Assembly (NCBI GenBank): GCA_958298945.1
Contig: OY282607.1
Span: forward strand, 73,028,868 to 73,092,867
Length of the DNA: 64,000 bases
Source: Atherix ibis
Taxonomy: Eukaryota; Arthropoda; Insecta; Diptera; Athericidae
Direction of reading: 5' to 3'
The notes under the pieces were generated by a model. It saw only the letters and a program-made list of their open reading frames with translations, had not been told where the DNA came from and made no database searches. A program made the position numbers and the translations under genes. Shown here in pieces: positions 35,391 through 47,446 of the stretch. Numbering within the stretch: position 1 is the stretch's first letter; every line of letters begins with the position of its first letter.

Positions 35391-35975
35391 GTGTGTGAAT
35401 GACACGCAGCGTAGCTACAACAGGGTGAAAGACCAAGATCGATCCGGTTGTACTTTCGGGTCTTGGCAAACCCGTGTATCTGAGCTTGTTTAGCGGTGCC
35501 TAGGCATTTACAAGATTCCTCAATGAGCGGAGTGCAAACCGAAGTACTCTTAAAACAGGAATTTGCACTATGGCCGTTGGGAACACATTGTGCCAAACAA
35601 CGGTAGGCTCTTTAAGCAGTAATGTAGTGGCTGTTGTCGATACCCATATCGCGGGTACGGTGTCCGGATCGCTGGTAGGAGATATTGGTAATTATCTGGG
35701 GCGCTGTCACTACTTATGACAGTAGAGATTTACATAGTCCTCGCCACTAAGAGTTGGAGTAATCAGTTTGTAACTGGTTACTGACGGTAAACTGCCAGTA
35801 ATGGTGGTGCGTTGATTCAGTGTAACTCAAACTCTATGGTCGTAGGCGACTCGCGGTTTTTTGTTTAACGACAGATAAGCTACGTAAAATAATATAATAT
35901 TACTGTACATGAAACTGTGATTCCCTGGAGCCTATTCGTTCTAATGGTAAATCCAATAAAGTGATTTTTCATTTC
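35391..35975 (+). other. 3' UTR of R1-clade element
   Basis: GC-richer non-coding segment after the ORF2 TGA. It has several short inverted motifs (for example CCCATATCGCGGGTA and AACTGGTTACTGACGG) that could form RNA structure recognised by the RT. AATAAA is at 35955-35960. Confidence 0.55.
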
Positions 35976-36037
35976 ATTAATTGTTCTAATTGGTCCTTGT
36001 CTGTTAAATTTCAGTTTTAAAATAAACCAAATTGCAG

Positions 36038-36179
36038 GGCTGTTCATTTAAAGATGACGAGCAATCTAACCAACAAAGCATCCTTTATCTTGGAGTGGAA
36101 AATTGAGTTAAAGGATTGGAAGTTGAGTGCCACAGCAGAAGCAGATTGGATAAGTGTAATGAATCAAAGGAAATTACTG
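36038..36179 (+). other. Exon-like segment with splice-type borders
   Basis: Bounded by an acceptor-like AAATTGCAG (ends 36037) and a consensus donor CTG/GTGAGT (donor at 36180). ATG at 36054 opens a frame, MTSNLTNKASFILEWKIELK and onward, which stays open through the donor. A second frame is also open over most of the segment. It lies just downstream of the R1-type element, so it could be unrelated host sequence. No family recognised. Confidence 0.2.
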
Positions 36180-39100
36180 GTGAGTGCATCATGACTAATC
36201 TGGATTTTGAGCAATTGCTTTGAAGAGTTTTGGGTATGTTAATAAGTTAAAATTAACAACATCAGATACCACAAAATCTGAAGCTGATATTTGGTTTCAT
36301 GATTATTACGTATTATTCCCGGTATATACATACATATGTATATGTCTGGTAACCACTTCCGGAATCTTTAATAAGCAATTTTAATTTAATTTCTTATGGA
36401 AATTTAAATTTCAATTTTTTAGCTATACAACAAATATTAATATTATGTTTAATAAAGATTTTTCGTAACAGAAAAAAAAATGTTTAGGCAAACTTTCAAA
36501 TGCGAGTGTATTACGATAAATAATAGATAGATAAGAGTGCCAGAAATTCGTATTACTGTTTATTTAATTTATTTAAGATTTATTTCATTCAAATGTAAAA
36601 AAGGAAAACAAAAGCATATAAGAGTATTATAAAGCATGTGTCGGGATAATAAAATTCACACATCCTTAGATGAACTGGAATAAATAAAATCCCATCAAGA
36701 AACGAACCGAAAAACAACATTTGAAGTTGTCATAAGCACTTGTCATAATATAAAGTTTCATCCAAGAAGAATTTTTATTCAATTCTGTATTTAGTTAACG
36801 ATGGAAACGTGATTTGAATCTTAATATAAGCTGAGCTACTTACTATAGTGTACAACAATTATTTACCGATTACAATTAGAGATATGACTACACACCTCAT
36901 ACTGGCATTGTTTTTGGATGACTTCGTGTATTCATGAATACTCGCGTACGTTTGTGGGGGGGCGAACATATGTTTTGACAGTATTTCGTAAAGATTACTC
37001 AAAACTTAATTATCCAATTTCTTTACTTTTAGGATTTTAGCTATACAATACTTATATATGTATTGTAGTATACAAAGTACTTTTGTCAAAAGGCATTTAA
37101 TTTCCATTTTAATTAAGAGTCATTTCTAGTCAATTTTCATCGATCAGCACGTAATTGTAACACACTCAAATTAGGTTTATGATAAAATATTATCAATATT
37201 TCCAAAATTATTTTGAATTATTATTCATACTACTATATGACATAGTAAATTGTAAAATTACCATGGCTTATTTGATTTAATCAAGAAATTTTTAATAGTT
37301 TATAGAGTTTTGTTCAAGTCAGGTTATATAATAATTGAAATATTATCTCCATTAATCTTTAGGAACCACCAAATATAAACGTAAACATAACCCAATTTTT
37401 TTGGATTATAAATACTCAGTTCCTCTTGCAGGATAATATTGTAATTATAAACAAACATTTATTTATATGAAAATATCAAATATAAAAATCTAATCAGTAA
37501 AAAAAAATGTAAAAGAAATATAGATACTACATCCGTTTTAATAATAATAGAAAATAGTTTGTAATTGATTGAAAATTTTGAAAAAAAAAAATGAAATTTT
37601 TTAGCAAAACTATTTTCTATTACTGATGTTGAGTCCATAGACCATTATGATTTGTAAAACTTTACTAATTTTAATTTGGACTAAATAATAGCATCAAATT
37701 TTTCCCTTCCAAATAAACCAAATAAACTACCCTATTTTGGTACATACTCGTATAATTTTCTAGTACAATACAAATTAATCAATTTTCTGTAATCAAAACT
37801 AATAACCGTATACATATCAGAATAGGTTCACTTAATAATTGCACACGCATAAAAATGAAATAAAAAATAATATGCAATTGCAAGGCTTTTTATAAATAAA
37901 ATAAAAAAACGCCATCCTTGCTAATATAAATTTTAACGTTGAGGGATGAAGTTTGAATACTGAACAATTACGGTGCCATGAGGAACTCATTGACTGCAAC
38001 TAAAGGGATTGAATTGCTTTATTCTTCCCAATTCTGGGAAATAAAGGTCTGCAATTTTGAATGGAAAGCGTGTGGATAAGTACGAGTATATTTACAGCAC
38101 GTAAAGGTAGCACAATTCTCATATAAAAATGCTTATTTAGGGGTTCCTTAATAATAGGAATTCCAATTTTCAGTTGCCGTCAGCTACAAAAACCACCCGT
38201 CCCAATCTCCGTTACATGCGAGTACAAGCATTGGTAACAACAGAATGGTCTCCATTTGGTATGTGTGAGTTGGCATATACCTCATTCACTTAGGGTGCAA
38301 TGCTATGCCACATGCATCACAGCAGCTGCACAATTCAGCACTTCCTGAAAATTTATTAGATCAAGGATAACACATGAGCTCCTATTTTATGCGCACATTT
38401 CACACAAGGATATTGTCTTCGTATATAGCAACTGGCCTAAATCCGCTGCATGATATGGCATACTAGTATGAAAGGAAGAAATATTCCCGCATTTTCATGG
38501 TAAACCTACGAAAATATACTTATTTTTATAGAATGGTTCTGGAAAATAGCATTTTTATAGAATTCCTTTCACCAGAAGGAACATATTTATATAAGTACGA
38601 TATTAAACTAGATCAACTACTCTACAGAAATGGGAGGCATTTTTTTCAACCTATAGTTAATTTTTGTAAACTTTAACAACTAATTTTCAATTTATTCTTT
38701 GAGTAGGGAATTTTTTGTAAACTGCTCTGGGCACTTTTAAATTAATATTTTGATTTATTACTAATTCAATATAATTTATATATGAATTCGATTATAAAAA
38801 TGAGAAAATTCAATTTTTAGGTTTTTCTCAATTTAAAAATATGCATAAAGTAGTCATTATTTTAATGCAATTTTATGTAAAATAAGCGTTTGACAAACAT
38901 GATGATGCGTAATCAAAGTAAAAATATCGTTTTGAAGATGCATATACGGGGGCTTTTGGATGGCACTTTATCCTTTTCAAACAAACAAAGGGTGTAAAGT
39001 ATCATAAGTGCCAACAGTCTACATTGCAAATACGAAAAATGCCACTTCTTTTTCGAATAAAAAGCTGTGCTTGATGCCAAAATACCACCACAGTTCGAAA

Positions 39101-40978
39101 AAGATATTTTCTTAAATGGAAGTAAATACGTCATGGTAGCAATTAGGTTTTTTTTTTTTTTTAAAAGTATTTCAAATTGTCATAGTTCACCATATTATAG
39201 AAATAATAATTGTTACTACACGTATTACACACGTAGATGTTTAGCAAGGAAAGCTTTTTATCCAATGTTAACAAATTGCAAAGTTTTATGCCATTTGCTC
39301 TCTGATGTTGTAATTTTTATCCTGGTCCTGTGATAATGGACTCGTTGCCACAATACGATTAGTGAGACTTACATATTTATGAATTCCAAACAAGTGATAT
39401 GCCATTAACTTGTTTCGAGCTTTTTTCTTAGTATACGCGATTGCGAATTAGAACTACAGGAAGCCATCAATCGGATTGTTTTCAGTACAACTATACCTAT
39501 TGACATCATATCACTTTGGGAATTGGATAAAATTACACTCTCGAAGTATTTTCAAATTGTTAAAGATAGTCAAACCCTGTGATTTCCATGTTTACCATTT
39601 ACGGTATAGCAGTCTGTTTTTTAAAAAAAATCTAGTGTGAAAATAGTGTCACACTATCCTGTAGCATTCGATTTTCTACCAAGTTGTATGTGTATAGCCG
39701 GTGCAGTTTTTTTTTTAATTTTGTCGAATGAACTCATGCTGAACGTTACTTAAAAAGACAATATTTTTATCATCGATATGGAACAAATCGAAGCTGTAAG
39801 GGTATTATGGGCGGCTATCAGATGGCGACGATGGCACAATATTTTTTTTGGAACGATGGCACAATAATCCTTTGGGGATGAGAGTGGCTGCCTGACTATT
39901 GAGTACGTACAATAGCAAATGTCATATAGTATTGCGCCGGATTGAAAATGAGAACACAAAAACACCACATTCGGGCAGCATGTCCTACTGGTTCAGTCGA
40001 TTTAACACTTTCGAAAAATTTCCATTTTCCAATTTTCCATCGCAAACTTATCGAGACGTGTTCGATTTTCTGCACGGACTACCGAGGTATTCCGACATGG
40101 TTTTGCTGGACAATGGTACTGTGATCGACAGTTTCATTGATGTGCACAAGGACGATAGGCTCCGGTAGTAGCATATTGTTGAAATGAAAACGTAAATTAT
40201 TGATGCGTACCAATAGAACACTGTTGGTGCTTATTTACGCACAGATTGTCCAATATACGAGCGGGCATTACGAATTTTGTAAAAATCTTTTTGATTTCTT
40301 CGAGTTCATTTGATTTCTCAAAATAGCCTAACAGACCAGCATGCCAAGAACAAGATATCAAACAACAATGCCGCTTAAGGCAGAAAAATCTTTCAAAGTT
40401 TATTCATTGGATATTATTTTAATGAAATTGTAAGAGAAACGTGAACAAAATGGATTTTTTTTCCCGCGTTTTCCATCATAATACACTAAATACTATAACA
40501 TGCTTTTCTTGTACTAAGGCAATTTTCGGAAATTTGGTACACTCTAAGTGAATATTTAACGTAAAAGCATTAAAGTAGAGTTCGTGTTATGGAGATGTGT
40601 ACAGTTACGAACGTAAAAAGTTTACATAAATTCAATAATTTCCACTTTTTTCATTATATACTGTTAAAATTTAATTAAAAATGAAATTATGCTTTTGAAC
40701 ATCTATTTATTTTATCAAAAAATTTCTTTTAACAAAAATATTTAAAATATGGTTAACCAAGGGAGTGACATTATTAATCGGCTTGTGATTACCTATGTTG
40801 ATAGAGGAATTCTGTTTCTTCTTCATATTTCCGTAAATTTTTTTTTCTAATTAATTTTACATCCACTTTACATAAAATTTATTTTAATTAAAGTTTTCAA
40901 CATTTTCAAAAGGAGATTAAATTATATTTTAGAAAATAAGTAAAAAGAAAATTTTCTCGTTTTTCCAGACTAATTTAT
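36180..40978. other. Mostly AT-rich non-coding stretch
   Basis: No gene recognised in about 4.8 kb. 38160-38350 is GC-richer but has no sustained frame. 39899-40168 (plus, 89 codons; SGSMSYWFSRFNTFEKFPFS then VFDFLHGLPRYSDMVLLDNG) reads more protein-like than chance and lies in a locally GC-richer patch, yet matches no family I know. Confidence 0.5.
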
Positions 40979-41018
40979 AAAATTGCCTATATTTCTTTAA
41001 AGGAACATAGGCAATTTT
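40979..41018. repeat. 12-bp inverted repeat, 16-nt loop
   Basis: AAAATTGCCTAT (40979-40990) and ATAGGCAATTTT (41007-41018) are perfect reverse complements. The stem is short and could be chance in AT-rich DNA, though it includes four G/C pairs. Confidence 0.5.
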
Positions 41019-42549
41019 TCAATTAATTTCTTTTACATATTTGATTATTACGAAAATTCAATTCGGATAGTAAATCAGGGGTCTACACCCCTATATGGGA
41101 AATATTTTTTAATATAAACTTCTCCATATGATATCCGATACCGGTGGTGTTTTGTTTGCTTATAATAAAAAATACTTTCAGTATGGAATATCAGCAAGTA
41201 ATATCAGTTTTTAGATACCACTGGCTTATCAAGGCTAGAACCTCAATATTTTACAGGAATTCATGAATATGGCATCAATAAGTAATTCTGTTTGTATTTA
41301 GATATTTTTTTAAATTTTATATTTCAATTCCAAAAATTAAAATTATAAAAACCATTTTAATAGCCAGTAATTAATTGTGTGATCATATCAACAAGACACA
41401 GCAAAAGGACATTCCTATTAAATCTTAAATAAAAAATATAAATACAGATACGTATCATCTTTATATTGCACGGAAAGTTCAAATATGCTTTTAATTATGA
41501 TCAGGATTCGTAAATTACTACGTATACTTCAAATAAGTAAGCTAGCTACTATGTGCCAAGCAGCGAATTTTTCATTCATATTCTTATCATCTACGAAATT
41601 TGGTCACATATAAGAAAAAGCATTTATTTTTTTATGAATATACTCTTATATCTGAATGTTTGCTCATATTCTTAATTTTCTTATTTAACGAAGAAATCAT
41701 AATACCAGAAAAATAAATAATAAATATATTTGTTCAACCTACTTCATTTTTTTATCTAAAATAACATGCCTTTACATCATTTTAAATATTATTATGATTA
41801 GATGTAAATTGGAAAATATTTAAATTCAACAACTGAAAGGAAAAAATATTCTCAATATGTCTCAATAAATAAAGAAGTATAATATTTCTATGGAAATTTG
41901 TGCTATATAATAACGTATGTTTTTCCAAAATGTATGTTTAATAGAAAAGGCTAACGAAATTAAATAAGTACCATAAAAATATGTCTTAATATGTTTACAA
42001 AATTGTTCTTTTATAAAAAATATAAACATTTTAGAAAAACAAATTGTTAGAAAGTTAAATAAATATCTTCAAAAATATTTATACATAAAATACACCTACG
42101 CAAAAATGACTTGTAAAATTAGAAGAATGTAGAAATAAGTCCTTACAGAGTAGTATAAATCCATATTTAAAGATTAGAGTACGCATACTTTTATGAGAGA
42201 GTTCATATAATGTAATATAAACATTATGCATGCATTGTATCCGTACATCAGAAAAAGGATACTGAAACGTATTCTTCGAATTTTGGCTTAAGTATTTTGG
42301 TTAATGTTTCTTATAAAGTATTTTGCATAAATAAAAGGCCGATGAAATATTTATTTTATATGATATACATATTTTCGAAAAAAATATTTATATACAAAAA
42401 ATTTCGATATGTACGAGTATATAAAAATTACAAATAAGAGAATTCAAAATCGTGCATCTACTAATCAGTTTGAAAGACCTAAGTACTACAAAATTTTTTA
42501 TAAAAAATATCATTGGGCTGAGAAAATAAATTAAATATATTTCGGAAAA
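41019..42549. other. AT-rich non-coding stretch
   Basis: No gene or element recognised. Confidence 0.6.
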
Positions 42550-43080
42550 ATTAATAGACGGCGTCTGGCAAAAAAACAATCAGGTACTAATATTTTTTTG
42601 GGCAAAGCTTTAATTTATTTTTACATATCAATATTATCTCATTCAAAGTAGTTTCCTTGGGCAGCTATATTTTCACAAATTGATTATTTCAACTCTTCAT
42701 AACAGTGCAGGAAGGCTTTAACTAGAATCGCGTTCAGCTTCTCGGTTATACTCGTTTGGATGTTATCGATAGTACCAAGATAACATTCTTTTAATTGTTT
42801 TTTGATCTTGGGAAATAAAAAAAATGCACACGGACTATATATCAGGTGAGTAGGGGAATCATAGACACCCCTTTTTCTGATAAAATTCATTGATGAAAAT
42901 GGCCGCATAATAAGGGCGTTGTCTTCAATGTCCGATCTAACGTAAACAACACTTTTTCAATATTCACCGTCGGTCCGACCTTACCAGAGCCATCAAACGT
43001 TCCAATATTTCATCAAGTTCGTCTTCTACTGCTTCTCCGCTTACCATAAATGCTTTTCTGCCACACCATCTTACATTATT
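42550..43080 (-). mobile_element. Mariner relic (minus strand)
   Basis: On the minus strand an N-terminal scrap (AFMVSGEAVEDE, then a frame-shifted LMALVRSDRR, about 43060-42960) is followed at 42908-42684 by a C-terminal scrap: SPCAFFLFPKIKKQLKECYL, GTIDNIQTSITEKLNAI and FLHCYEELK. These match the mariner order of HTH linker, third catalytic block and C-terminus. The middle of the gene is deleted and the Asp3 position reads Ala (PCAFFLF). It lies 30 bp from, and in the same orientation as, the Mos1-like copy to its right. Confidence 0.65.
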
Positions 43081-43110
43081 TATGATTTATTTAAATTAAA
43101 TAAATAAGTA

Positions 43111-44384
43111 TTAGGTGTATAAGCTTAAATCCGCTGTTTTTTAGTCATAAAAAATACATGTTTTTTCCATAGAAAGCAAAAACAAATTTATTCAAAGTAC
43201 TTGCCCTCGCTAGCAATACATTTTACCATCTCTCGGGCAATTTGTGGATACCACACCAAAAAAATTCCTTCTCTTTCGAGGCAAACCATTCATCAAGCCA
43301 TTTTCGGACGTCTTCGTAAGAGTCGAAGTGCTGCTCAGCGAGCGCGTGGCCCATCGTCAAAAACCCAGGTCTGGTGAATAAGCGGGGTGGGGTAGCACCT
43401 CCCAGTTGAGGGTCTCCAAGTAGTTTCGGACCATTTTTGACGTGTGCGATAGTGCGTTGTCGTGGAGGAAAATCAGTTTGGAATGTCTTTGTTGATAATC
43501 CGTCCTTTTTTCACGCAGAGCACGGTGCAATTTGATCAGTTGTTGGTGGTAGCGGTGGGCATTGACAGTTTCACCAGGTTTCAACATCTCATAGTAGATG
43601 ATACCCTGCTGATCCAACCAAACGCACAGCATCGTCTTCCGTCCGAAGCGATTTGGTCTTGGGGAAGATGTTGATTATTTGCCGGGATCAACCCACGATT
43701 TCTTGAGTTTAGGATTTTCGAAATATATACACTTTTCATCGCCTATCACAATCCGATACAGGAACGACCTTCTTTTTTGTCTGGCGAGCAAGATTTCGCA
43801 TGTGTTTTGGCGTCGCTCCATCTGCCTATCGTTCAATTCATGCGACACCCATTTTCCGATCTTTTCAATCTTCCGCATGGCACGCAGACGCATGGAAATG
43901 GCTGGTTGAGTAACACCCAATTGCTCCGCGAGCATTTTTGGCGATTGGGTATCGTCTTCGTCCAAAAGAGCCTGCAATTGATGGTCCTCAACCTTCCTAG
44001 GCCGATTTTAAAGCTTCTTATCCCACAAGTCAAAATTGCCGTCTTTGAACCGACGAAACCAATCTCGGAAGGTTGTTTCCACTAAAGCACTGTCACCATA
44101 GGCCTCCATAAGCATTCGATGCGATTCAGCAGCCGATTTCTTCAAATTAAAGCAGAAAAGCAGATCTTCCCGCATATGCTCTTTTTCTGGCGCAAAACTA
44201 GAAATGATTATCAAAGGAAAAATGTATGTTGTTGTACGAAATTGCTGACAATGTGCACTGATTAATGTTGACAGATGTCAAACTCATAAAAAAAAGTATG
44301 GCGTGCTCATGGTAGCTTAACACGCTTACTCACGCCATCTATGCCCAAACAGCAGATTTAACCTTATACACCTTATACACCTCG
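43111..44384 (-). mobile_element. Mos1-like (mauritiana-type) mariner, copy C
   Basis: About 1274 bp with TA on both sides. The left repeat begins TTAGGTGTATAAGCTTAAAT. The right end carries the same repeat but with its outer 11 bp (GTGTATAAG-like) duplicated in tandem. A transposase gene lies on the minus strand. A sister copy in plus orientation is at 50329-51509. Confidence 0.85.
43357..44205 (-). pseudogene. Mos1-like mariner transposase, inactivated
   Basis: Minus-strand pieces cover nearly the whole of a Mos1-like transposase: SSFAPEKEHMREDLLFCFNL at the N-terminus (the usual ATG reads ATT; an ATG lies three codons upstream), WFRRFKDGNFDLWDKK, LQALLDEDDTQSPKMLAEQL, RIVIGDEKCIYFENPK (Asp1 kept), GIIYYEMLKPGETVNAHRYH, LIFLHDNALSHTSK (Asp2 kept) and NWEVLPHPAYSPDLG. 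At that point a deletion removes the APSDYHLF block, so Asp3 is lost, and sequence resumes at GHALAEQ in another frame. Frameshifts occur near 44010 and 43680. It is inactive. Confidence 0.85.
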
Positions 44385-44386
44385 TA

Positions 44387-46917
44387 TAGTGAATATCAGG
44401 TACAGTAAAATTCAGAACTTTTTTTCACATAATATATAGTAGGTCGCCTGATTCCAGAAAATAAATTTTAACATGAAAATGGACAGTATGATTGTGGTTC
44501 AATAAAAGATCATTGTCAGGAAAATAATCATTTACAATATGTACTGTCAGCAGTTAAGCAGCGAAATCACAAAGAATGAACGTTAAAGAGACTTTTTTTT
44601 TCTAATCAAACGAAATTTCACAGAACTTTTCCACAGGACTTTTATTCATTTATTTTAAGATTGATCAGATTACAGATACATCAGAAACGTATATACTTCA
44701 AAATTTAATATAATTACTTAACTTAGGACGAAATTTTGCTTTTAACTAACTTGGAATGATAATTTATCCATTTATTACCACACTATAGTATTACAAGTGC
44801 TGATATATTTATATTTGATATTTGTTCAGAATACACTATAATACAAAGTTTCTCTTATTTTATTAAAGCGATCAATTGTATAAAAAGTCACGCATTCTAT
44901 TTACTTTAAAAAAAAAGAAATAGGTATTGTACTTAATGTTGGTTGTAATTATTATTGTCACGAATTTACTTACATACTATTAAAATTGAAAAGTTGTAAT
45001 TATACCATAGGGCAATCATAAAATAAGAATATTTTTCTGAAGTGGTTTATTTACTAAATTATTATTATTTTGATAATATTTTTAATAGCATATAACAAAT
45101 CAGATCAGCGCTCTTTCTTCTTTTTCAATTGCGTAAAATTAAACTTAATCTATTTAATAAAGGTAAATTCTTACAAAACTTTATGTAGAGTATTTCTGTT
45201 TATTGAGTATATCTTTAAGAAAATTGTTTCATAGAATTTGTAGGAATAATATTGAGGAAAATAAATGAAAATAATTATCTTAGACTGAGTTAAAATGAGT
45301 TTCATATATTTTCACGTAGATGTCACTAATTCTGAGGTGTCGTACAATTATATGAATTATAAATAAAAAAAATTTATTCTTAGCTATATAAAAAATAAAT
45401 ATAATTAATTTTTTTTTCATTTTAAACAAATAATATTTAAATAAAAATTGAAAAATTGTAATTATTTATACAAACTATTAAATTTAATGACAATTAAATA
45501 TTATAACAATTTCATAATATTTATAAAATATTTTTATCATAAGCGATTATAATTGTTTTTTTGAACATAAAAGCTTTTACGAAATTATAAAATATTGACT
45601 AGTCTGCGATGAAATTGATAATAAAAAAAAAGGTTGAACAAAATCATCAACATGACTACAATTACAATATTAAAAAGAAAATTGCCAATAATCATGTTAT
45701 TCTTTGATTATAATCGATAATCGAACTAAAGTTTTGAATACATTTCCATCGGCGATGTATTTATCAATAAATATAAAAATCAAGGAGTTGAAATAAATCA
45801 GAAGTTTTCTTTTCTGGTCTTATGGAAAAAGTGGTCTTAGGAAACTTGACATGAATCTTCTTCTTTGGTCAAGTATCCTTTTAATGAATGCACTTTTTCT
45901 CTAATGAGCCTATCTGAATACTTCTAAAATATTGTATAAGAGAAATTTTGGAGACTTTCATAGGAAATGTTACAACTTTTGTAGATTTGTTTATACCATA
46001 TTTTAAATGTATTATTCCATTTTAGTATGGAACTGAAAACTTCTCCCACATTTTCTAAATTATATTTGTTCTTTGTTTTCCGATTGTTTTCGCCCTCTAG
46101 CCATATTGAGGCACGTGCTAAGAAATCCTTAGCAGTAATCTAAATATAATTTGTCCTTTATTATACTTTTTACAATAATTTACAATATGCTCACCTTAGT
46201 ACCTTCATTGAAATAAGTTCATTATAATTTTAAAAAATCATCACAACAAATTGATTTAGAAACTGCCGACTGTAACTATTAATAGAAATCAAACAACCCA
46301 AAACTAATTTATTTCATATTATTTTTAACCAATAGAAAAACAGCACCAAAAAATTTTCAATTTTAACTACAATACAAATCTATAAACTGTATTTAATGCA
46401 AGAAACTGACTTAAAGCAAAAACAACTCAATAAAAATTAATCCTTAAATAAATTTCAGAAGAGATAAAAGTGTGTAGCCTAATAAGATTTATTACTTCGA
46501 ATTGGTATAATATGATAACGTAGAATAACAGAATCTGAAGGAATTGCTGGTGAAAAAAATAATTCATTGCAATTAGCATCCTAATCCTTTCAGCACAGAT
46601 ACACATTAAAGTGGATTTTCGACTGGATTTATTCAGGTTCCTTATAGTTAGTGAATATAAAAAGGACGAAAAATAGGAACTCAATGAATAGATTCTGGAA
46701 GCTTCCTAATAAATTCATTCGAAAATTTCCCCAAATCTAACCACTTTTAGAGATATTATTATATCTAGAAGAAAAAAAACTAAGTAGATTAGTCAATAAT
46801 TACTTTGAGTATGCAACTGAAGTATACATAACGATTAACGATTTTGAATATTTCATATTACATAGTTTCATACAGAAATAATCATAATCATAAATATATT
46901 TATTCATAAAATATCAT
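44387..46917. other. AT-rich non-coding stretch
   Basis: No gene or element recognised. 46427-46684 minus is a chance-like open frame. Confidence 0.6.
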
Positions 46918-46919
46918 TA

Positions 46920-47262
46920 GGAGGTGTGTCAGAAAAGTAGCTTGTACCTAAAAATATTTACTGTGAAATTCTGCTTCTGGAAAATTTGTACGGACATGTA
47001 CAATAAAATAATTATTTATCAAAGACAGATCTTCCAAGGATTGATGAATAGAATTTCGCCCGTAAGGAAGCGCGTAATTTGTATGTTAGTTCTTCCTAGA
47101 CATGAAGAACAAGTTAAACTTCGTCTGGTAACTAAGATTTTCCAAGGCCAAGAATCAGCAAAACGTCACTCAGGTAGGCCTTCAACATCGAAAACTAATG
47201 ATAACATCATATTGGTACGGTCGATAATATCCAAAAGGAGTGTATCATAACATTGATAAATG
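46920..47262 (+). mobile_element. Mariner N-terminal relic
   Basis: Begins GGAGGTGTGTCAGAAAAGTA next to a TA, which resembles a mariner terminal repeat. A frame ends FQGQESAKRHSGRPSTSKTN, then DNIILVRSII, the linker between the helix-turn-helix motifs of mariner transposases. Nothing further of the gene is present before the irritans-type copy starts at 47282. The partner terminal repeat was not found. Confidence 0.5.
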
Positions 47263-47281
47263 AGAAAAAAATAAAATTATA

Positions 47282-47310
47282 CGAGGGTCGTTCAATAAGT
47301 CCTTAGAAAA
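47282..47310 (+). repeat. Left terminal inverted repeat, irritans copy 2
   Basis: 29 bp beginning CGAGGGTCGTTCAATAAGTC; exact reverse complement of 48534-48562. Confidence 0.95.
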
Positions 47311-47446
47311 TCCTAGAAATTGCGCTCGTAGTGTCGGTAGATTTTTTTTTGTAAGTAGCATTATGGACAGGAATTTCAGCTCGATCCATAGCGTAGGTCA
47401 ATTTCTATCGTCGATTAAAGTTAACGAAATTTATTTGTGCATAACA

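Larger units (their letters stand above)
33864..35975 (+). mobile_element. R1-clade non-LTR retrotransposon, 5'-truncated
   Basis: The GC content rises sharply at about 33860 and falls again after about 35960, marking the element. It contains the second half of an R1-type ORF2 (RT and C-terminal Cys/His region) and a 3' UTR of about 580 bp ending near an AATAAA (35955-35960). The 5' part (ORF1, endonuclease, early RT blocks) is absent, as expected from incomplete target-primed reverse transcription. There is no obvious poly-A tail, also common in this clade. The exact 3' end is uncertain by tens of bases. Confidence 0.8.

Noticed and set aside
34087..35596. Minus-strand frames of 130, 103 and 217 codons opposite the R1-type RT
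   Set aside because: Antisense of a GC-richer coding region. The plus strand carries clear RT motifs (YADD, GCPQGS).
42550..44384. Considered as one large composite transposon
   Set aside because: The two parts have different transposase families and the right part has its own TA-flanked terminal repeats, so they are separate neighbouring insertions.
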